Under the pieces are notes generated by a model, which was given only the letters and a program-made list of their open reading frames with translations, made no database searches and was not told the DNA's origin. A program made the position numbers and the translations under genes. Source: an uncultured Lachnospiraceae bacterium (GTDB taxonomy: Bacteria; Bacillota; Clostridia; Lachnospirales; Lachnospiraceae). Taken from it: DNA of 56,574 bases. The stretch's first letter is position 1; the number at the start of each line of letters is the position of its first letter. Shown in pieces: positions 51,458-56,574 of the stretch. The DNA is taken from contig CAJUFQ010000015.1 of NCBI GenBank assembly GCA_910585625.1, positions 1 to 56,574 of the forward strand, written 5' to 3'.

Positions 51458-53032
51458 CTAATATACATTTATGCCGTACACCCAGACTGCATGGACAGAC
51501 ACTAATGCACAGACAGCCAACACAATGCCATTATAATATTCCCGCTTCATCCTGTTTTGTATATTCCCGCTCCCCAGGCAATATAAAGCCGGAAACAACA
51601 GCGGTGCGATATAACGGTACTGGCAGCCTTGGATCTCGCCGCTGCCCACTGCTGTAAACGCAACATACATGGAAGTCGCCACCAGGCACAGCACCCCAAA
51701 CGACAAGACATACGTTACAATCCTGGGAACAGCCCGGATCCTCGTATCATACACATTTTTATCCGTAAACGTCACCACCAGCAGCGTTGCCACCAGCAAG
51801 GACGAATGCACGGTAGGCTTTAGGTTCGTGAAATAATGCAGATACGAAAAGTAATAATTTGCTGATTTTGGCGACACATAATCCGCAAGGAAACCTAACA
51901 GGAGCTTCGTGTACTCCCAGGGATGGGCAAAAATATAGGAAATCTGTCCGAAAGCATCCACGTCACTGCCTCCGCGCACATCTTGTATTGAATCTCCGCC
52001 CGGCGTTGCAAACAGAAATAGCATCCTCACGCCCGCGACCAGGAATACACAGGCTGCCGCCGCCAGCATAATCTTCCTCTGCCTGGGGCTGGCATATTTC
52101 TCTTTCGGCAGAAACAACACCAGCAGCATCAGCGGAATATAAATCAGCTTTGGCCCGGCGCCGATGAAAAATGCTGCCACCATAAAAATCCATTCACGAA
52201 TTGACATCTTCTTCTCCGGCTGCTGCAGCTCACCGAAGAAACAGCAGAACCCATACAAAAACCACCCCGTCATCCAGGGATCGTAGGAATAGGAAGACGC
52301 CATGAAGATGTTGAAGGGAATCAGTGTGATAACAGAGGCTATCATTTTGCCGGACTTCAGCTTACGGATGGACAGATATGCTAAAATAGCATAAACCAGA
52401 AGGTTGCACCAACGCCCCAGCATAAACGTCATATGGTAAGGCAGGGAAAACAGCCTGCCCAGCCAAAGCCCGAACGCCATAGGGACATAACAGAGGTTAC
52501 GGTAGCGGGGCCAGATCCTGCCTTCCATTTCCTCCCTATGCTGGTGCTGCAGCCTGTCTATCTCCTCATTCAGCTCCTTACGGCTCTCTCTGTCATAGCC
52601 GTCATGCTCAAGAGCCGTCTCCGGGAAATGGCTCATGCAATAGGCTTCCGCCTCTGAGATATTCCTGTTGAAAAGATGGGACATAAGCATCGTATATTGG
52701 TAATGCACTTCATCGTCCCAGGATATACCGCAGGAAGACGGCAACGCCGTAGCATATATCGTACCCACGCTGAGTATGATTACCAAGACTGCAACCTCTA
52801 CCTTCTTGGCGACAATTTCCCGGAAACATACAAAAAGCGCGGTAAGCTCCAGGACAACAAAAACTGCTGCATACCGCCCCCAGAAAAACGCATCGTTCTC
52901 ATAAAACAGCGCCGCGATTGCCCGCTCCAGGCCAAAGGCCAGCACTGCCGCCGCTACAAGAATAACCATCAGCTTCCTGACATCTTTTGAGATTTGCGGA
53001 AAATGCAACTCTTTATTTGTGATCCACTTCAT
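51458..53032 (-). CDS. DUF2142 family membrane protein (GT-C-like)
   Basis: A 524-residue polytopic protein with about ten helices. SCGISWDDEVHYQYTMLMSH after the third helix, and EIQGCQYRYIAPLLFPALYC near the end, are the typical DUF2142 signatures. The WDDE loop fits a GT-C active-site acid in the first large outside loop. These proteins are often found in cell-wall glycan clusters and are thought to use polyprenyl-phosphate sugars. The polyprenyl-P GT2 encoded 15 bp downstream supports that. The ATG lies inside the 3' end of the preceding GT2 gene (20-bp overlap), with AAAGGAG ahead. Acceptor is unknown. Confidence 0.82.
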   Translation of the reverse strand: MKWITNKELHFPQISKDVRKLMVILVAAAVLAFGLERAIAALFYENDAFFWGRYAAVFVVLELTALFVCFREIVAKKVEVAVLVIILSVGTIYATALPSSCGISWDDEVHYQYTMLMSHLFNRNISEAEAYCMSHFPETALEHDGYDRESRKELNEEIDRLQHQHREEMEGRIWPRYRNLCYVPMAFGLWLGRLFSLPYHMTFMLGRWCNLLVYAILAYLSIRKLKSGKMIASVITLIPFNIFMASSYSYDPWMTGWFLYGFCCFFGELQQPEKKMSIREWIFMVAAFFIGAGPKLIYIPLMLLVLFLPKEKYASPRQRKIMLAAAACVFLVAGVRMLFLFATPGGDSIQDVRGGSDVDAFGQISYIFAHPWEYTKLLLGFLADYVSPKSANYYFSYLHYFTNLKPTVHSSLLVATLLVVTFTDKNVYDTRIRAVPRIVTYVLSFGVLCLVATSMYVAFTAVGSGEIQGCQYRYIAPLLFPALYCLGSGNIQNRMKREYYNGIVLAVCALVSVHAVWVYGINVY

Positions 53033-53822
53033 TCAGCTTTTCTCCTTTGATATAAAAACGCATGAGCAGCTTTGCCATCCATGTCGGCCAGAACTTCCGG
53101 AACATCGCGTAATCCTCTTTGGCACGGATATTCCCTTCGCGGATGGTATTGGAGGTCTCTGAGCCTTCATGTACCCGGTGGAAAGTCATGGCTTCCGTGG
53201 AATACACAAATTCCCCCTTCTCCCGGGAAAGCTTTTCCCACTCTTCCCAGTCCAGGTTGCTCCGAAACTCAGAGACAAATACTGTCTCCGGCAGATGCTC
53301 TTTCACATATGCCACGGACCAACATGCCACGGGATTGCCAAAGGACAGCACCAATCTCTTAAAAAAGGTCTTTCCCTGAGACTTTCTCAGCCTGAGGGGA
53401 ACCAGCATCAAGCGTTTGACCTTTAACATCGTGCTTTTCTCTACTACCTCCCCATTCCGCAGCTCGTTATAGTCGGCAAAATAGATTAGCGGATGGCGCG
53501 CCTGCCCCAGCCGCAAGAGCATGTCAGCCGCATAGCCTGGCGCGTACCTGTCATCCTGATGCGCCAGCGTCACCAGCTTTGTCGCCGCACAGTGGTAGGC
53601 AAAATTCCAGTCTCCCGCAATCCCGCCCGGGCCATGGTTTACATACAAAGGAATCTGGTATTTTTCTGCCAGATTCCGTATATAGTCGTTTTCCGTGCTG
53701 GTGGTCATGATGATGTTTGTGCTGACAGTCTGCCTTTTCAATGATTCAATACATTCTTTCAGATAAGGGCTTTCCTTATAAGCGCAGATTGCGAATGTAT
53801 GATCCTGTGGTCTGAATTCCAT
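53013..53822 (-). CDS. Glycosyltransferase family 2
   Basis: A 269-residue GT2-type protein. HTFAICAYKESPYLKECIES (7-26) is the opening strand-helix. The metal-binding region is TLAHQDDRYAPGY, and there is a loop HGPGGIAGDWNFAY. It is related to small rhamnan/capsule GT2 enzymes. The ATG at 53822 has AGGA 8 nt upstream; an extension to 53858 would overlap rmlB and lacks a site. It lies 10 bp after rmlB and overlaps the DUF2142 gene start. This position in the rml operon makes dTDP-L-rhamnose a plausible donor, but that is inferred. Confidence 0.85.
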   Translation of the reverse strand: MEFRPQDHTFAICAYKESPYLKECIESLKRQTVSTNIIMTTSTENDYIRNLAEKYQIPLYVNHGPGGIAGDWNFAYHCAATKLVTLAHQDDRYAPGYAADMLLRLGQARHPLIYFADYNELRNGEVVEKSTMLKVKRLMLVPLRLRKSQGKTFFKRLVLSFGNPVACWSVAYVKEHLPETVFVSEFRSNLDWEEWEKLSREKGEFVYSTEAMTFHRVHEGSETSNTIREGNIRAKEDYAMFRKFWPTWMAKLLMRFYIKGEKLNEVDHK

Positions 53823-53832
53823 AGCTCTCTTC

Positions 53833-54915
53833 CTATTTATCCCGATACATGTCCTCATAATACTTCTGGTAGTCGCCGCTGGTTACATTTTTCATCCACT
53901 CTTCATGTTCAAAAAACCAGGCGATGGTTTTCCTGATGCCATCCTTAAACATGGTCTCCGGCTCCCAGCCAATTTCCGCCTTAATCTTATCCGGCGCAAT
54001 CGCATATCTCCTGTCATGCCCTTTGCGGTCTTCCACAAAAGTAATCAGATCCTTGCTCACCAGCTCCCTTCTGGGATCTCCCTCCGGCAGCATTTCCAGC
54101 AAAGTCTCAATGATGATATGGATAATCTCAATATTCTGCTTCTCATTATGTCCGCCGATATTGTAAGTCTCGCCCAGCTTTCCATGTTCCTGCACCATGT
54201 CAATCCCTTTGGCGTGGTCGTCCACATACAGCCAATCCCGGACATTCTTGCCATCTCCATATACCGGAAGTTTCTTGCCCTGCAGCGCGTTATTGATAAT
54301 CAAAGGTATCAGTTTCTCCGGGAACTGGTATGGCCCGTAATTATTAGAACAGTTCGTAATGTTCGCCGGAAAATGGTACGTATCAATATAGGACTTTACC
54401 AGGAAATCAGAACTCGCCTTGCTTGCGGAATATGGGCTGTGGGGATCGTAAGGGGTTGTCTCATAGAAAAACCCTTCTTCCTCGTCCAAAGAACCATATA
54501 CCTCATCCGTAGACACATGGAGGAATTTCTTGCCCTCCTTATAAGACCCGTCCTCCTGCTCCCAAGCTGCCTTGGCGCAGTTCAGCATCACTGCTGTCCC
54601 TAAGACGTTGGTCTGCACAAACACTTCCGGGTTCTTAATGCTGCGGTCCACATGGCTTTCAGCTGCAAAATGCACGACTCTGTCAACATCATTCTCCTCA
54701 AAGATCTTGCTGATGGCTTCCTTATCACAGATGTCCGCCTTCACAAATGTGTAATTGTCCCTGTCCTCTATCCCTTTCAGGTTCTCCAGGTTACCCGCAT
54801 AGGTGAGCTTGTCCACATTGATGATACGGATTTGGTCATCATATTTGCGGAACATATAATGGATGTAATTGGAGCCGATAAACCCTGCTCCTCCAGTTAC
54901 CAGATAAGTCCTCAT
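53833..54915 (-). CDS. rmlB: dTDP-glucose 4,6-dehydratase
   Basis: A 360-residue extended SDR, second enzyme of dTDP-L-rhamnose synthesis. It has VTGGAGFIGSNYIHYMFRKY near the N-terminus, HFAAESHVDRSI, HVSTDEVYGSL (Thr-Asp-Glu catalytic trio), PYSASKASSD (Tyr-x3-Lys) and NNYGPYQFPEKLIP, all canonical RmlB. I take the ATG at 54915 with AAAGGAG 8 nt upstream; the open frame to 54966 lacks a site. It lies between rmlD and a GT2 gene. rmlA and rmlC are in another unit, so supply of dTDP-rhamnose needs both promoters. Confidence 0.96.
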   Translation of the reverse strand: MRTYLVTGGAGFIGSNYIHYMFRKYDDQIRIINVDKLTYAGNLENLKGIEDRDNYTFVKADICDKEAISKIFEENDVDRVVHFAAESHVDRSIKNPEVFVQTNVLGTAVMLNCAKAAWEQEDGSYKEGKKFLHVSTDEVYGSLDEEEGFFYETTPYDPHSPYSASKASSDFLVKSYIDTYHFPANITNCSNNYGPYQFPEKLIPLIINNALQGKKLPVYGDGKNVRDWLYVDDHAKGIDMVQEHGKLGETYNIGGHNEKQNIEIIHIIIETLLEMLPEGDPRRELVSKDLITFVEDRKGHDRRYAIAPDKIKAEIGWEPETMFKDGIRKTIAWFFEHEEWMKNVTSGDYQKYYEDMYRDK

Positions 54916-54969
54916 AATTGTTTCTCCTTTTCTTATCGCTATTTCCTCAAATTCTGATGCTATCATAAT

Positions 54970-55836
54970 TTACAGATTTGTCATATATTCTTCCAGGGCA
55001 TCCTTCCAATCCGCCATCTGAAAATCGCTGGTCAGCCTTGCCATATAATTGTCCAGGACAGAATATGCCGGACGCGGCGCCTGGTTGGGGTTCATACGGC
55101 GGTATTCTTCCGTCGTCACCCGCTCTACTTTCGTGCCTTTACCGGCAAGCTTATAGATTTCTTCCGCAAAATCAGCCCAGCTGCAGCTTCCCTCGCAAGT
55201 GGCATGGAACACCCCATAATTCTCGGTAGGTTCCAGATAATGAATCATTTTCGCCAGTTCTACGGCGCTGGTAGGACTTCCAAGCTGGTCATTTACCACG
55301 CTTACTGTATCATGGCTTTCTGCCAGACGCAGCATGGTCTTGACGAAGTTCTTGCCATCCCCATAGAGCCATGCCGTGCGCAGGATGAAATATTTCCTGG
55401 CAAAAGCTTTCACGAAATTCTCTCCCTCCAGCTTTGTCTTGCCATACGCGCTGTCTGGATTTGGCGTGTCAAATTCTGTATAAGGCTTAGTTCCATTCCC
55501 ATCAAACACATAGTCCGTAGATACATGGATGAGCTTCGCATCCGTCTCAGATGCTGCAATGCTCAGATTCCTTGGCCCAATGGCATTAATCCTATATGCG
55601 CTGTCCCACTGCTGCTCACATAAATCCACCGAGGTGTGGGCTGCGCAGTTAATAATCACATCCGGCTTTGTCTCGCGTACCAGCGCAAGCACGTCATCCA
55701 CATTTGTAATGTCAAGCGCCGTCACGCCTTCCATCGCCTGCACATCTGTATTGATAAATTCTGCTTCGTTCTGATATTCTTGATTGATTGCACGTCCCAG
55801 CTGCCCATTGCAGCCCGTAACAAGAATCTTTTTCAT
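54970..55836 (-). CDS. rmlD: dTDP-4-dehydrorhamnose reductase
   Basis: A 288-residue SDR, the last enzyme of dTDP-L-rhamnose synthesis. KKILVTGCNGQLGRAINQEY is the cofactor site. INCAAHTSVDLCEQ, HVSTDYVFDG and SAYGKTKLEGE (Tyr-x3-Lys) follow, as do LRTAWLYGDGKNFVKTMLRL and the C-terminal RPAYSVLDN, typical of RmlD. GGAGGA precedes the ATG. It starts 18 bp after the HPr gene and is followed by rmlB with a 54-bp gap. Confidence 0.95.
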   Translation of the reverse strand: MKKILVTGCNGQLGRAINQEYQNEAEFINTDVQAMEGVTALDITNVDDVLALVRETKPDVIINCAAHTSVDLCEQQWDSAYRINAIGPRNLSIAASETDAKLIHVSTDYVFDGNGTKPYTEFDTPNPDSAYGKTKLEGENFVKAFARKYFILRTAWLYGDGKNFVKTMLRLAESHDTVSVVNDQLGSPTSAVELAKMIHYLEPTENYGVFHATCEGSCSWADFAEEIYKLAGKGTKVERVTTEEYRRMNPNQAPRPAYSVLDNYMARLTSDFQMADWKDALEEYMTNL

Positions 55837-55854
55837 TCTGATTCCTCCTGATTC

Positions 55855-56118
55855 CTATTCTCCCAGGCCGCTCTCCACTGCAGCTACCACTGCCTGCAAC
55901 GCCTGTTCCTCGTCGTCCCCTTCGCATACGAATTCAATCGTGTCTCCGGACTTGATGCATGCCCCCAGCACGCTCAGCACGCTTTTCGCATTTGCAGTCC
56001 CGCCTTTAAAATTAAAGGTAATCAGCGCCTGGTATTTCACGGCTTCTTTACATAAAATCCCTGCCGGGCGCAGATGCAGCCCGGTAGGATTCTTTATCAT
56101 TACTTCTTTGCTAACCAT
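55855..56118 (-). CDS. HPr family phosphocarrier protein
   Basis: An 87-residue HPr-like protein of the usual length. NPTGLHLRPA gives the phosphorylatable His15 (PTS/EI site), and NAKSVLSVLGACIKSGD gives Ser46, the regulatory HprK site. Both lie at standard positions, so it could act in PTS phosphotransfer or carbon-catabolite control. AGGAGG lies 6 nt before the ATG. It is the first recognised gene of the rmlD-rmlB unit, 18 bp from rmlD, and is preceded by a hairpin repeat array. No PTS enzyme is in the window. It may be the genome's main HPr or an additional Crh-like copy; the presence of His15 argues against Crh. Confidence 0.92.
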   Translation of the reverse strand: MVSKEVMIKNPTGLHLRPAGILCKEAVKYQALITFNFKGGTANAKSVLSVLGACIKSGDTIEFVCEGDDEEQALQAVVAAVESGLGE

Positions 56119-56150
56119 ACCTTTCCTCCTAAAATGCTAATTTGTTGCCC

Positions 56151-56574
56151 CCGGTTCTGGACCTAAGGGCATCCTCCCTTACACATTCATTGGCCTCGAT
56201 TCGGGGCATCAGGTCTCCTCCCAGCTTCGCTGGACCCCTCCTTAGGTCTATCCATTTCATTGGCTTCGGTTCTGGACCTAAGGACATCCTCCCAGCTTCG
56301 CTGGGCCCCTCCTTAGGTCTATCCATTTCATTGGCTTCGGTTCTGGACCTAATGGCATCCTCCCAGCTTCGCTGGGACCCTCCTTAGGTCTATCCATTTC
56401 ATTGGCTTCGGTTCTGGACCTAAGGGCATCCTCCCAGCTTCGCTGGGCCCCTCCTTAGGTCTATCCATTTCATTGGCTTCGGTTCTGGACCTAATGGCAT
56501 CCTCCCAGCTTCGCTGGGACCCTCCTTAGGTCTATCCATTTCATTGGCTTCGGTTCTGGACCTAAGGGCATCCT
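56151..56574. repeat. 71-bp tandem hairpin repeat array (continues past window end)
   Basis: Units begin with GGCTTCGG at 56262, 56333, 56404, 56475 and 56546 (partial), exactly 71 bp apart. They follow a 70-bp diverged unit at 56192 and a shortened one at about 56153. Each full unit holds CCCAGC-TTC-GCTGGG, a perfect 6-bp hairpin, flanked by GACCTAAGG and CCTTAGGTC, an outer inverted repeat. Units alternate between two variants (AAGG/GCCC and AATG/GACC), giving a 142-bp higher-order period. 71 is not a multiple of 3, so the array is not a protein repeat; small ORFs across it are coincidental. There are no T runs after the stems. The array covers all sequence upstream of the HPr gene. Function is unknown. 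Confidence 0.9.

Noticed and set aside
56129..56387. Small ORFs on both strands over the terminal repeat (65 and 81 codons)
   Set aside because: They come from the 71-bp repeat, whose period is not a multiple of 3, so repeats do not keep frame. No ribosome binding site was seen.
56151..56574. CRISPR array
   Set aside because: The repeats are directly adjacent with no unique spacers, and the unit is 71 bp with only two alternating variants. No cas genes are present.

Overview
The window looks like a large cell-surface glycopolymer locus from a Gram-positive, low-to-mid GC Clostridia genome, most likely Lachnospiraceae. The reasons are strong GGAGG-type ribosome binding sites, frequent TTG/GTG starts, teichoic-acid-type genes (TagG/TagH, two CDP-glycerol/ribitol-type transferases, a TarI-like cytidylyltransferase, LicD), secreted InlB-repeat proteins, and families common in that group (EpsG, DUF6077-like, DUF5722-like, AAA-ATPase_like/PD-(D/E)XK). 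I assign no species. I see no rRNA, tRNA, CRISPR or IS element.

Layout. 1-5154 (+ strand): a Wzx/Wzy-type cassette (partial GT4, GT2, EpsG-like polymerase, AT-rich GT2, AT-rich flippase). It converges with 2 bp between stop codons on the minus-strand genes that fill the rest of the window. In minus-strand transcription order, from the right end, these are: a 71-bp hairpin repeat array (56151-end); HPr - rmlD - rmlB - GT2 - DUF2142 - polyprenyl-P GT2 - GT-C-like - DUF4422 - flippase - acyltransferase - InlB-repeat/DUF5722-like secreted protein; [promoter 41.5 kb] a DUF6077-like gene split by an in-frame TGA; [promoter 39.6 kb] rmlA - rmlC - secreted transglutaminase - Wzm-like permease - Wzt-like ATPase with C-terminal domain - two-module GT2 - methyltransferase/kinase-like fusion - polytopic phosphoglycosyl transferase - GT2; [promoter 26.85 kb] tagG - tagH; [promoter 24.83 kb] CDP-glycerol-type transferase - licD - tarI-like - SDR - CDP-glycerol-type transferase - secreted beta-helix protein - sulfotransferase-like; [terminator 16.2 kb, promoter 16.08 kb] two paralogous O-antigen-polymerase-like proteins - pglF-like - pglE-like - AAA-ATPase/PD-(D/E)XK - tandem-fused double pglD-like - pglC-like.

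How the genes fit together (inference). RmlABCD supply dTDP-L-rhamnose. The pglF/E/D/C-like genes would make UDP-diacetylbacillosamine (or a related diamino sugar) and load it on undecaprenyl phosphate; a second, larger phosphoglycosyl transferase at 27.6 kb gives another initiation route. Export is redundant: two flippases and two ABC exporters (TagGH, and a Wzm/Wzt pair whose ATPase has a C-terminal, probably glycan-recognising, domain). The methyltransferase/kinase-like fusion next to Wzm/Wzt resembles the architecture of the Gram-negative WbdD chain terminator and is the most interesting candidate system. Other points of note: the double PglD fusion, the AAA/nuclease gene inserted in the bacillosamine cassette, the paralogous polymerase pair, the split DUF6077-like gene, an HPr gene heading the rhamnose operon, an almost leaderless promoter, and the hairpin array.
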